Below are positions 8,153 through 13,967 of a DNA stretch of 13,967 nt, piece by piece. This stretch comes from CAZYJD01 sp964647785 (GTDB lineage: Bacteria; Bacteroidota; Bacteroidia; NS11-12g; UBA9320). The position numbers and the translations under genes were made by a program. The notes below the pieces were generated by a model, which was not told where the DNA came from, ran no database searches, and saw nothing but the letters and a program-made list of their open reading frames with translations. Where the stretch lies: assembly GCA_964647785.1 (NCBI GenBank), contig CAZYJD010000051.1, positions 1 to 13,967 of the forward strand, given 5' to 3'. Position 1 is the first letter of the stretch. Every line of letters starts with the position of its first letter.

Positions 8153-9024
8153 TGGATTTCGAAGAATTACTGCACACCCGTCTTTTAAGAATCAGGGAAC
8201 AAGACATTCTTGTTCTTGATATCATCTCGGCATTGCTTATCTTCTTGATTACGCTTTTAGTTGTTCGCTACCTCAAGCGCATATTGAGAATTGCCCGTCA
8301 AAAAAACCGGATCAATACGGGTCAGGAATACGCCGTTCATCAATTGAGTAAATATTTCCTGTATGTCATTGCCATTGTATTGATGCTAGAAGTTCTGCAT
8401 GTTCGGCTATCCATCTTATTAGCCGGTTCGGCTGCACTTTTGGTTGGGGTAGGTTTTGGTATTCAACAGCTTGCCAATGATATCATTTCAGGCTTCATTA
8501 TTTTAATGGGCCGTTCCATCCATGTGGATGATATCATTGAAGTGGATGGCATCGTGGCAAGGGTGCAGGAAATTGGAATCCGTACCTCTCAAATTGAAAC
8601 CAGAGATGGCATTTACATGATCATTCCCAATAGCATGATCATCTCCGAGAAAGTCATCAATTGGACAACGGCTAAAAGCATCACCCGTTTTCGCGTGAAA
8701 GTTGGCGTAGCTTATGGTTCAGATGTTGAACTTGTAAAAAAACTTTTGATCGATTGCGCCTCAAAACATCCAGAAATAAGGAAAAGCCCGAAGCCCATTT
8801 GCAGATTTGTCGACTTCGGAAACTCTTCCCTTGATTTTGAATTGCTATTCTGGAGCAAGTATATGTTTCGGATTGAAGATGTGAAAAGTGACCTGCGTTT
8901 TCTCATCGATGCAGCATTCCGTAAACACGGCATACAAATTCCATTTCCTCAGAGAGACTTGCACATTCGCTCTGTTTCAGAGGATTTTCACCGCCTTGCT
9001 TCAAATGCAACAGGAGCAGAATAA
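8152..9024 (+). CDS. MscS-family small-conductance mechanosensitive channel
   Basis: A 290-residue inner-membrane channel that would open under membrane tension and release solutes during hypo-osmotic shock. Three transmembrane segments are visible: about 19-39, 64-83 and the pore-lining third helix from about 86. The third contains the glycine/alanine-rich LLAGSAALLVGVGFGIQQLANDIISGF typical of MscS pores, here given only to show the alternating small residues. It is followed by the beta domain with DIIEVDGIVARVQEIGIRT, the IPNS...VINWT signature at 159-172, and the C-terminal alpha/beta region ending IQIPFPQRDLHI. Size matches short MscS proteins, with no extra N-terminal domain. The ATG at 8152 overlaps the preceding stop as TGATG, favouring it over the TTG at 8149 and suggesting translational coupling. 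Confidence 0.93.
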   Translation: MDFEELLHTRLLRIREQDILVLDIISALLIFLITLLVVRYLKRILRIARQKNRINTGQEYAVHQLSKYFLYVIAIVLMLEVLHVRLSILLAGSAALLVGVGFGIQQLANDIISGFIILMGRSIHVDDIIEVDGIVARVQEIGIRTSQIETRDGIYMIIPNSMIISEKVINWTTAKSITRFRVKVGVAYGSDVELVKKLLIDCASKHPEIRKSPKPICRFVDFGNSSLDFELLFWSKYMFRIEDVKSDLRFLIDAAFRKHGIQIPFPQRDLHIRSVSEDFHRLASNATGAE

Positions 9025-9026
9025 CT

Positions 9027-9046
9027 TGGCTCTACATGCAGAGCTA
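9027..9046. terminator. hairpin between converging genes
   Basis: An inverted repeat TGGCTCT (27-33 of this thousand) and AGAGCTA (40-46) forms a 7-bp stem with one G-T wobble around the loop ACATGC. It sits in the 31-nt gap between the mscS stop and the stop of the converging LTxxQ gene, where a shared terminator is expected. There is no clear T-run on either side, so it is only terminator-like. Confidence 0.35.
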
Positions 9047-9055
9047 CAACAAACT

Positions 9056-9787
9056 TTAAACTTCCATCAAAAGAAAATGCGCCACCTTTGCTCCGCGCCC
9101 AGCATCGGAATGTGGAGTGCGGCCACGATCTCTTTTTTGCGCTCCTTGTTTCTCGCGTAAATCAGTTTCCCACTGCTCGCGTTCATCGGATAATTCTGTT
9201 CTCATGTTTTCAAGAAATTCGGCATGTGATTGAATGACCGGCCTCAAAAGATTGATCATTTCATTTCTCTTGTCCTTCATAGCCAAACGTTGCTTCCCAT
9301 CAACCTCGGAGTGTTCTTTCAATGCGGCTTTTCTACCTTCTCTAAGTTCCGCTTGAATTTCTCGCGCCTTTTGAATGTTGGTTTTTTCATCTTCACTCAG
9401 CTCCAATTCAAGTTTCAAGCGATACGATTTCAGAACTGGTTCAATTTTCTCTTTTCGATAGGTACCGACTTCATCATGTCTTCTATTGCGTTCCCGGGTT
9501 TGTTCCGAACGCATATCGCGGAATTGTTTTCTTTGCTCGGGGGTGAGTACTTTGCGTACTTCCTGCATCTCCTCTTTTCTCAGCTGCCTTTTTTGTGCCT
9601 GAAGTTCCAATTGCTTCACCTGATAGCTCTCATGGATGGCTTTCATTTCCTGTTTTTGTTCAGCAGTTAATTGCAAGGACGAGTCAAATTGATGCATTCT
9701 CATATGCTGTCTGTACTGCTCCTGGCCAGAAGCACCGGCAGTAATTAGCACTGCAAAAAAGGTCGTGATCATTTTCTGTGTTTTCAT
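9056..9787 (-). CDS. secreted protein with two tandem LTxxQ (Spy/CpxP-like) modules
   Basis: A 243-residue highly charged, almost wholly helical protein with a signal peptide (1-22, ending AGASG before QEQ), so it should act in the periplasm. Spy/CpxP-family marks are LTAEQKQEM at 40-48 and LTPEQRKQF at 81-89. A second, diverged module follows: LSEDEKTNI at 130-138, then LLRPVIQSH at 180-188. Standard Spy and CpxP have one such pair, so this looks like an internal duplication. Family members are ATP-independent chaperones or metal/stress sensors. The C-terminal 30 residues are basic and look disordered. It lies 91 nt downstream of the sigma-factor cassette on the same strand and has a plausible promoter of its own, so it may be a regulon target rather than part of the operon. 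The LTxxQ family call is good; chaperone function is inferred. Confidence 0.8.
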   Translation of the reverse strand: MKTQKMITTFFAVLITAGASGQEQYRQHMRMHQFDSSLQLTAEQKQEMKAIHESYQVKQLELQAQKRQLRKEEMQEVRKVLTPEQRKQFRDMRSEQTRERNRRHDEVGTYRKEKIEPVLKSYRLKLELELSEDEKTNIQKAREIQAELREGRKAALKEHSEVDGKQRLAMKDKRNEMINLLRPVIQSHAEFLENMRTELSDEREQWETDLREKQGAQKRDRGRTPHSDAGRGAKVAHFLLMEV

Positions 9788-9806
9788 TTACTCAGCTTTT
9801 TAGGGT

Positions 9807-9836
9807 TAAACATACTTTCCTTATTAGACGATCAAA
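9807..9836 (-). promoter_or_regulatory. possible promoter of the LTxxQ gene
   Basis: On the minus strand TTTG (9836-9833) is followed after 18 nt by TATGTTTA (9814-9807), which fits the Bacteroidota -33/-7 pattern except for the final base (A for G). The start would fall near 9800, about 12 nt before the ATG at 9787. The -33 box overlaps an inverted repeat, GATCA (9830-9834) and TGATC (9843-9847), which could be a regulator site or chance. Confidence 0.45.
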
Positions 9837-9878
9837 ACTTCCTGATCATTCGTTTATTCATCGGATAAATCAGCACAT

Positions 9879-10262
9879 CTATCGCGGTGGTGGAGGGGGT
9901 GGTGGATTTTCCCTCATCCTAAAGGTCTTTCTCATTTGCCTTAATTTTTTCCTTTGACCTTCATCGAGCAATGCATCCATAGACTGGTATAAGCTCTCGT
10001 ACTGTTTACGCATATCTCTACGAGCAGCAAGTCGGCTATGCCTTGCCTTGCTCAGATGCTCTATCAGCAAGCTGTCCATTCTTTCGGCTTGTTGCTCATT
10101 GGGTTTTAAGGTTTGAAAGAGTTGCTCTCTGAAGTATTCCGGATGTTGCATACGGCGCATACGATCGAGCCTATGTCGCGTAAGCATACCCGATACCAAA
10201 AAGCCCAACAGAAAACCCATTAAAATACTTAAACCAACGGTGAGGAATACTTTTCTTTTCAT
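9879..10262 (-). CDS. membrane-anchored CnrX/CpxP-like periplasmic sensor protein
   Basis: A 127-residue protein with one N-terminal membrane segment (about 6-27, VFLTVGLSILMGFLLGFLVS) followed by a charged, helical periplasmic domain. LKPNEQQAERMDSLL (52-66) and LLDEGQRKKLRQM (98-110) are degenerate LTxxQ-type motifs, placing it in the broad CnrX/ZraP/Spy/CpxP superfamily of periplasmic stress and metal sensors. The C-terminus is seven consecutive prolines and a final Arg (120-127). The chosen ATG at 10262 overlaps the stop of the upstream gene as ATGA; the frame is open further upstream to 10286, but that start would lie inside the preceding gene. By analogy with CnrX it could modulate the anti-sigma protein encoded just upstream. 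Metal binding is not demonstrated: no CnrX-like His/Met ligand set stands out apart from H70 and H75. Confidence 0.7.
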   Translation of the reverse strand: MKRKVFLTVGLSILMGFLLGFLVSGMLTRHRLDRMRRMQHPEYFREQLFQTLKPNEQQAERMDSLLIEHLSKARHSRLAARRDMRKQYESLYQSMDALLDEGQRKKLRQMRKTFRMRENPPPPPPPR

Positions 10263-10537
10263 TGCAATTCTTCCAATAGTGTCCAATCGTAAAAACTCAG
10301 GTCTTCCGTACCGAGCAATGCATCAGCTGAACCCTGTTGATACTGCCATGCTGCGTATACGCCAAAAAACAATACGGCGGCCGCCACTGCTCTCACCATC
10401 CATATCGAGCTCAAATCCCATATCCTTGCCTCGTATTTTTGTTCAGACAATTGCTTCATCAATGTTGAAGTAAATCCCTCACCAAAATCGTAATGAGCTG
10501 AGGCAAAGAGTTTGTCTACATCTTTATTTAAGTTCAT
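10259..10537 (-). CDS. small single-span membrane protein, probable anti-sigma factor
   Basis: A 92-residue protein with a cytoplasmic-type N-terminal helical part (1-43, starting NLNKDVDKLFASA), one membrane helix at about 44-65, and a short acidic periplasmic tail ending LLEELQ. Its position directly after an ECF sigma gene, with a 4-nt ATGA overlap, and its one-span shape are the basis for calling it an anti-sigma factor. It has no recognisable zinc-containing anti-sigma (ZAS) motif and no FecR-type C-terminal domain; the outer part is only about 27 residues, too short to sense much alone. That fits a separate sensor, the CnrX/CpxP-like protein, encoded next with another ATGA overlap. The role is inferred from context. 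Confidence 0.65.
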   Translation of the reverse strand: MNLNKDVDKLFASAHYDFGEGFTSTLMKQLSEQKYEARIWDLSSIWMVRAVAAAVLFFGVYAAWQYQQGSADALLGTEDLSFYDWTLLEELQ

Positions 10538-11067
10538 AAGTTCTTCATTTGTTCTTTCATCAAATTTCTAGCTCGTGACATTCTCGACAAAACCGTACCC
10601 TCGGGCAAATTGAGCACTTCAGCAGTTTCACGGGTATTGTTCCCTTGTACCAAATGCAACACCACGACTTCGCGTAATTTTACCGGAAGCCCATTGAGCA
10701 ATTTGGTTATGATCTCTCGCCTTTCAAAATCATACTGGGGGCCCGACCATTTCAGGTCTTCCGCATCCAACTCTCTTTGTTGCCGATACATTTTCCATTT
10801 CCCCATTTTGTATCTTCTCAACTCAGAGCGGCATTCATTCATGGCAATTTTTTGCAAATAGGTGGAAAGCTTTGCTTCTTGCCTGAAATTTCCGAGACTG
10901 TTATACAATTTCAAGAACACATCCTGACCAATTTCTTCAGCGCGCGCACTATCGGAGATCATTCCCTTAACCAAGGCTGCCACCATTCGGCGATAGCGGT
11001 TTACAATCTGCTCGAAAGCCGGCATATTGCCAGCAAGGGTTAGTTGTATGAGTTCATGGTCTTCCAA
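10534..11067 (-). CDS. ECF-family RNA polymerase sigma factor
   Basis: A 177-residue sigma-70-family factor with only regions 2 and 4, the ECF layout. Region 2 covers about 10-85, with AEEIGQDVFLKLYNSLGNF at 43-61 (core binding) and STYLQKIAMNECRSELRR at 68-85 (promoter -10 recognition). Region 4 covers about 118-172, with LPVKLREVVVLHLVQG and a helix-turn-helix NNTRETAEVLNLPEGTVLSRMSR (middle part). It would direct RNA polymerase to a stress regulon. The best start is TTG at 11067, since the homology begins there; no in-frame ATG or GTG exists between the rlmD stop and this codon. Its stop overlaps the anti-sigma ATG. It lies 57 nt after rlmD on the same strand and no housekeeping-type promoter is visible in that gap, so it may be read from upstream or from an ECF promoter I cannot identify. 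Confidence 0.92.
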   Translation of the reverse strand: MEDHELIQLTLAGNMPAFEQIVNRYRRMVAALVKGMISDSARAEEIGQDVFLKLYNSLGNFRQEAKLSTYLQKIAMNECRSELRRYKMGKWKMYRQQRELDAEDLKWSGPQYDFERREIITKLLNGLPVKLREVVVLHLVQGNNTRETAEVLNLPEGTVLSRMSRARNLMKEQMKNL

Positions 11068-11124
11068 TGAGCTTTCATTGTAAGAGATGCGCTTTGGGTG
11101 AATTTTATTCCCTAGTAAACGAAA

Positions 11125-12540
11125 TTATCCATCTTTTTTAACCAACAGGGCTACGTTTTCCACGTGGTGGGTATGAGGGAACATATCTACTGGCCTTATG
11201 GCTTTCAAAACGTATTTCTCGCAAAGCACAGCGAGGTCGCGCGCTTGTGTAGCCGGATTGCAGCTAACATATACAATTTTCGGGCAGTCTGAATCTCTTA
11301 GACGCTCTACCACCTTTGGGTGCATCCCGGCACGCGGAGGATCTGTTATCATAACATCAGGCTTGCCATGCTGGTTAAAAAACTCCGAGGTGAGCACATC
11401 TCTCATGTCACCCACAAAAAATTTGCAATTGTCTATGTTGTTATGCGTTGCATTGCGCTCTGCATCCTCTATGGCCTGAGGAACACTTTCAATGCCAATC
11501 ACTTCTTTGCACTGTCGGCTGGCATACAAACTAATCGTACCTGTACCGCAATACAAATCATACACCCGCTCGTGGCCATTGAGATCGGCCATCTCCATGG
11601 CCTGACGGTACAACAGTTGGGCTTGTTTCGGATTGGTTTGAAAGAACGATTTAGGTTGCACCCTGAATTGCAGCCCCTCAATTTCTTCGGTGATATAGGG
11701 TTGTCCCTTAAACAATTCAAGCTCCAGGTCGTAAATGGCATCGTTTGCCTTGTCATTCCTGCCGAGGAAAACAGCAGTTAGCATAGGGTATTGTGTACAA
11801 ATAAGCTCCAGTAAATCGATCACTTGTTCCCTTCCGTCACCGCTGTAGATAAGAATAAGCATCCACTCTCCTGAAGATGAATTTCTGAGAATGAGATTGC
11901 GCAAGAGCCCGTGTTGTTCTTTGAGGTGATAAAAACCAAGGCCCTTTTCCATGGCATGATTGAAAATGGCATTTCTGATTTCATTATGCAGAGGATGCAT
12001 GAGATGGCATTCGGCCACTTGCAGAACTTTATCGAAACGGCCGGGCACATGAAAACCCAGCGCCTGAAGATTGCCTTCTACCGGACCATTTTCCATGTCC
12101 TTTTCGGTCAGCCATCGCTGATGAGAAAAGGCATAATCCATTTTGTTTCGGTAGGAAAATTTTTGTTCCGATCCGAGAATGGGTAACAACTCGAAACCAG
12201 AAAGCCCTCCTATCCGTTCCATTGAATCAACCACCTGCTGTTGCTTGAAATGCAGTTGCCAGGCATAGTCCATGTGCTGCCATTTACAGCCACCGCACAA
12301 TCCGAAATGCTCACATACGGGTTCAACGCGTTTTTCCGATGGCTTCAGCATTTTGAGCACCTCTGCCATGAGGAATTTTTTCTTTTTCCCGTTGATACGC
12401 ACATCAACTACATCTCCGGGCACAGCACCTTTCACAAAAATGACTCGTCCTTCATGGCGCGCCACTGCATATCCTTCGGCAGAGGCCGAAACAACCTCAA
12501 GCGCTGGAATGATCTTACCGAAATGTCTATTTCTTCCCAA
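11125..12540 (-). CDS. rlmD: 23S rRNA (uracil-C5)-methyltransferase, RlmD/RumA family
   Basis: A 471-residue SAM-dependent methyltransferase expected to make 5-methyluridine in 23S rRNA. An N-terminal TRAM RNA-binding domain (about 11-68) is followed by an iron-sulfur cluster motif with C76, C82, C85 and C178, then the catalytic domain: DLYCGTGTISL (328-338, SAM site), DPPRAGMHPKV (400-410), VSCNP with nucleophile C427, and HHVENVALL with general base E461. All key residues are present. The start is not ATG: the first usual in-frame initiator is TTG at 12540, 8 nt after the upstream stop, and the next ATG (residue 58) would delete most of TRAM. An ATT at 12549-12547, overlapping the upstream stop, is a rarer alternative. 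Whether it methylates U1939 (RlmD), U747 (RlmC) or both cannot be told from sequence, so the symbol marks the family. Confidence 0.9.
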   Translation of the reverse strand: MGRNRHFGKIIPALEVVSASAEGYAVARHEGRVIFVKGAVPGDVVDVRINGKKKKFLMAEVLKMLKPSEKRVEPVCEHFGLCGGCKWQHMDYAWQLHFKQQQVVDSMERIGGLSGFELLPILGSEQKFSYRNKMDYAFSHQRWLTEKDMENGPVEGNLQALGFHVPGRFDKVLQVAECHLMHPLHNEIRNAIFNHAMEKGLGFYHLKEQHGLLRNLILRNSSSGEWMLILIYSGDGREQVIDLLELICTQYPMLTAVFLGRNDKANDAIYDLELELFKGQPYITEEIEGLQFRVQPKSFFQTNPKQAQLLYRQAMEMADLNGHERVYDLYCGTGTISLYASRQCKEVIGIESVPQAIEDAERNATHNNIDNCKFFVGDMRDVLTSEFFNQHGKPDVMITDPPRAGMHPKVVERLRDSDCPKIVYVSCNPATQARDLAVLCEKYVLKAIRPVDMFPHTHHVENVALLVKKDG

Positions 12541-12548
12541 GCGGGCAA

Positions 12549-13010
12549 TTACTTCTGTGCAAGAATTTTGGTCAACACCGATTTAAATTGCTCTGGCGCT
12601 TGATACCCGGCTTGCTGCAACATGGTGTTTTTCTCAGGGATGTAGAAATAAATGGTTGGATACCCACTGTGTTTGCCTCCACTAATGGCGCCTAATAATT
12701 GTCGCCCATTAAGGGTATCGGATCCAACCAAATACTTACCGGGCTTTTCGGGATTGAACTTGATGGGTACAAAATCTTTTTCGATCATCTGCATAATTTC
12801 GGCATTGGAAAAGGTATTTTTATCCATCACCTTACACCAGCCACACCAGTCGGTGTAGGCATCAATCAATGCAATTTTGTTTTCTTTCCGGGCTTTGGCC
12901 ATGCCTTCATTGAAGTCAAGCCAAACGAGTTTTTCATCTATTTTTGTGGCTTTAGGCGCAAATGCAGTTGCCACCAAAAAAACGATTAATACTGTTGCTG
13001 TTCTCATCAT
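12549..13010 (-). CDS. secreted thioredoxin-fold protein (DsbD-gamma-like)
   Basis: A 153-residue protein with an N-terminal hydrophobic signal (2-18, RTATVLIVFLVATAFAP), so it is exported to the periplasm or tethered there. The fold is thioredoxin-like: DAYTDWCGWCKVMDKNTF (50-67) with the redox CGWC at 56-59, and the cis-proline of GYPTIYFY at P118. The WCGWCK...TFSNAEI pattern is that of the DsbD C-terminal domain / thioredoxin_7 group, suggesting disulfide reduction or thiol transfer in the envelope. No partner is encoded nearby. Two adjacent ATG codons (13010 and 13007) could each start it. It heads a minus-strand run and diverges from the SPOR-like gene across 66 nt. Confidence 0.88.
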   Translation of the reverse strand: MMRTATVLIVFLVATAFAPKATKIDEKLVWLDFNEGMAKARKENKIALIDAYTDWCGWCKVMDKNTFSNAEIMQMIEKDFVPIKFNPEKPGKYLVGSDTLNGRQLLGAISGGKHSGYPTIYFYIPEKNTMLQQAGYQAPEQFKSVLTKILAQK

Positions 13011-13021
13011 TACTACACAAG

Positions 13022-13029
13022 CAAAGATA
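13022..13029 (-). promoter_or_regulatory. -7 element upstream of the thioredoxin-fold gene
   Basis: TATCTTTG on the minus strand matches TAnnTTTG exactly. The start would be near 13015, leaving a leader of only about 5 to 8 nt before the two possible ATG codons. No matching -33 box is seen at the expected distance, so this is a moderate call. If real, it could serve the whole minus-strand run towards rlmD and the sigma cassette. Confidence 0.4.
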
Positions 13030-13076
13030 ATGCAAATTCAGAGGGAGCATGTAATGGCAGTTTCAAAATCAGCAAA

Positions 13077-13679
13077 ATGAGCGACCAAGGCACCAAGTTT
13101 GTCATAGACGGAGATATCGAAAGGCGGGAAAGCGAAGAACAAGTCAAGGCAGCTTCCCGGAAGCCGGGGGCGTTGATTTTACTTATTGTTTTATTTCTGA
13201 CAAGCCTCGGCTATATCGCCTTTTTGCACACCCGTACGCATCGTAGCACGCAAGTAAATTCAACAGGCGGAGCGTCTTATGATTCGATGTACAATGCGTT
13301 GATCGTCTTATCGAGTAAAGTAGACAGCCTAACACAACTCAATGAAGGGCTGCAGAAAGACAATGACTTACTGGTAGAAAATAGCCTCTTAGAAGAAAGG
13401 GATGGCGTGTTTTACGAAGTACAGATCGGCTCCTTCACAGATTTTAAACTGGATCAATATCAGGAGGAGCTGGCCGCGATACGCCAAGAAAAACATGACG
13501 GAAAGACGAAACTCCTTTTAGGGCGATTTCGTTCCTTTAAGAAAGCTTTGTTGTTTGAAAACGATATGAAAAGACTCGGTCTAAAAGATGCATTCATTGT
13601 AGGGCGGATTGACGGTACAATTGTTGACTATCAACAAGCCATAGAAGTGCAGAGAACTAGAGAAGGGAATATCCGATGA
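13077..13679 (+). CDS. single-span membrane protein with coiled coil and SPOR-like domain
   Basis: A 200-residue protein with a charged cytoplasmic N-terminus (1-30), one membrane helix at about 31-50 (PGALILLIVLFLTSLGYIAF), a short linker, a predicted coiled coil at about 70-107 (LSSKVDSLTQLNEGLQKDND), and a C-terminal domain at about 112-180. That domain opens with FYEVQIGSF and contains LLLGRFRSFKKALLFENDMKRLGL, the layout of SPOR domains, which bind denuded peptidoglycan at division sites. The topology, with the SPOR-like domain outside the membrane, agrees with that role. The match is by pattern only and the repeat is diverged. Start ATG 13077. Its stop overlaps the next gene's ATG (ATGA), so the two are likely one operon. 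Confidence 0.75.
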   Translation: MSDQGTKFVIDGDIERRESEEQVKAASRKPGALILLIVLFLTSLGYIAFLHTRTHRSTQVNSTGGASYDSMYNALIVLSSKVDSLTQLNEGLQKDNDLLVENSLLEERDGVFYEVQIGSFTDFKLDQYQEELAAIRQEKHDGKTKLLLGRFRSFKKALLFENDMKRLGLKDAFIVGRIDGTIVDYQQAIEVQRTREGNIR

Positions 13680-13967
13680 AAGAACATAAGCTAAAACAAG
13701 AGGGTGGTTCAGGTGAATTGCTAAATAAGCTTGATGAGTTTATCAAGAGGTTCTACTACAACAGGTTGTTGAGGGGCCTCATTTTTTTCACGGCGGGTGC
13801 AGTGAGTGCATTTCTCATCGCTGCGGGATTGGAGTATTTTGGTGAATTCAGCAGTTCGGTCAGAAGCATTTTATTTTTTAGTTTCCTCGGCTTCAGTGCA
13901 TTCATTTTCATCCGTTTTGTGGCCATTCCGCTCCTGGCGCTTTACAGAAGTGGAAACCTCATCGATT
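13676..13967 (+). CDS. N-terminus of a membrane protein, probably DUF4175 family (cut by window end)
   Basis: An open frame runs from ATG 13676 to the end of the window, 97 codons with no stop. It starts with a polar segment containing LLNKLDEFIKRFYYNRLLRG (15-34), then two membrane helices at about 33-53 and 63-88 and a short Arg/Ser-containing loop. The pattern resembles from memory the N-termini of the long Bacteroidota proteins annotated DUF4175: a KLDEFI-type helix, GLEYFG, then an RSILFF helix. Those proteins are around 1000 residues with a large periplasmic part, so most of the gene would lie beyond the window. The 4-nt ATGA overlap with the SPOR-like gene supports the start. Confidence 0.7.
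   Translation, partial: MKEHKLKQEGGSGELLNKLDEFIKRFYYNRLLRGLIFFTAGAVSAFLIAAGLEYFGEFSSSVRSILFFSFLGFSAFIFIRFVAIPLLALYRSGNLID

Noticed and set aside
9230..9670. A 146-codon plus-strand frame rich in Phe and Leu, opposite the LTxxQ gene
   Set aside because: It is the antisense reading of a Lys/Glu-rich helical protein, which yields Phe/Leu by codon complementarity; the minus-strand frame has a signal peptide and family motifs.
9823..9833. The 11-mer attagacgatc shared with the tRNA-Gln gene at 110-120
   Set aside because: Matches of this length are expected by chance in a 14-kb window and the flanks do not match, so it is not an attachment site or tRNA fragment.
11068..11124. A shared ECF-type promoter box before the sigma gene and before the LTxxQ gene (9788-9878), as sign of autoregulation
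   Set aside because: I compared the two gaps by eye and found no common -35/-10 pair with consistent spacing.
11320..11781. A 153-codon plus-strand frame inside rlmD
   Set aside because: Shadow of the methyltransferase gene; no motifs or start signals of its own.

Overview
The window reads as ordinary chromosome of a member of the Bacteroidota. Three signs point there: a 1012-residue secreted protein ending in a type IX secretion (T9SS) C-terminal sorting domain, promoter-like sites of the Bacteroidota form (TTG, about 19 nt, TAnnTTTG), and a general lack of Shine-Dalgarno sequences before start codons. I see no insertion sequence, phage, CRISPR array or other mobile element.

Layout. On the left a tRNA-Gln(TTG) on the minus strand diverges from sucA (2-oxoglutarate dehydrogenase E1) on the plus strand. 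sucA converges on a minus-strand gene for a beta-CASP metallo-beta-lactamase-fold nuclease. Divergent from that, a tightly packed plus-strand trio covers 4748-9024: a large mosaic T9SS surface protein, a small zinc-ribbon protein of unknown function (3 nt later), and an MscS-type mechanosensitive channel (1 nt overlap). From 13010 down to 9056 a minus-strand run holds a secreted thioredoxin-fold protein, an RlmD/RumA-type 23S rRNA methyltransferase, an ECF sigma factor, a small single-span membrane protein that is probably its anti-sigma factor, a membrane-anchored CnrX/CpxP-like protein ending in seven prolines, and a secreted protein with two tandem LTxxQ (Spy/CpxP-like) modules. At the right edge, on the plus strand, a single-span coiled-coil protein with a SPOR-like domain overlaps by 4 nt the start of a membrane protein that resembles the DUF4175 family and is cut by the window end.

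How they work together. The most system-like unit is the sigma / anti-sigma / CnrX-CpxP-like / LTxxQ cassette (9056-11067). Its first three genes are joined by ATGA stop-start overlaps, which suits a cell-envelope or metal stress sensor in which a periplasmic helical protein controls sigma release. The signal and regulon cannot be read from the sequence. The T9SS protein / zinc ribbon / MscS trio is a second unit whose logic is not obvious. sucA, tRNA-Gln and the rRNA methyltransferase are housekeeping genes.

No gene-free stretch exceeds 300 nt. The longest gaps are 2983-3148 (166 nt, between two converging genes, nothing convincing) and 4565-4747 (183 nt, between two diverging genes, no clear promoter).
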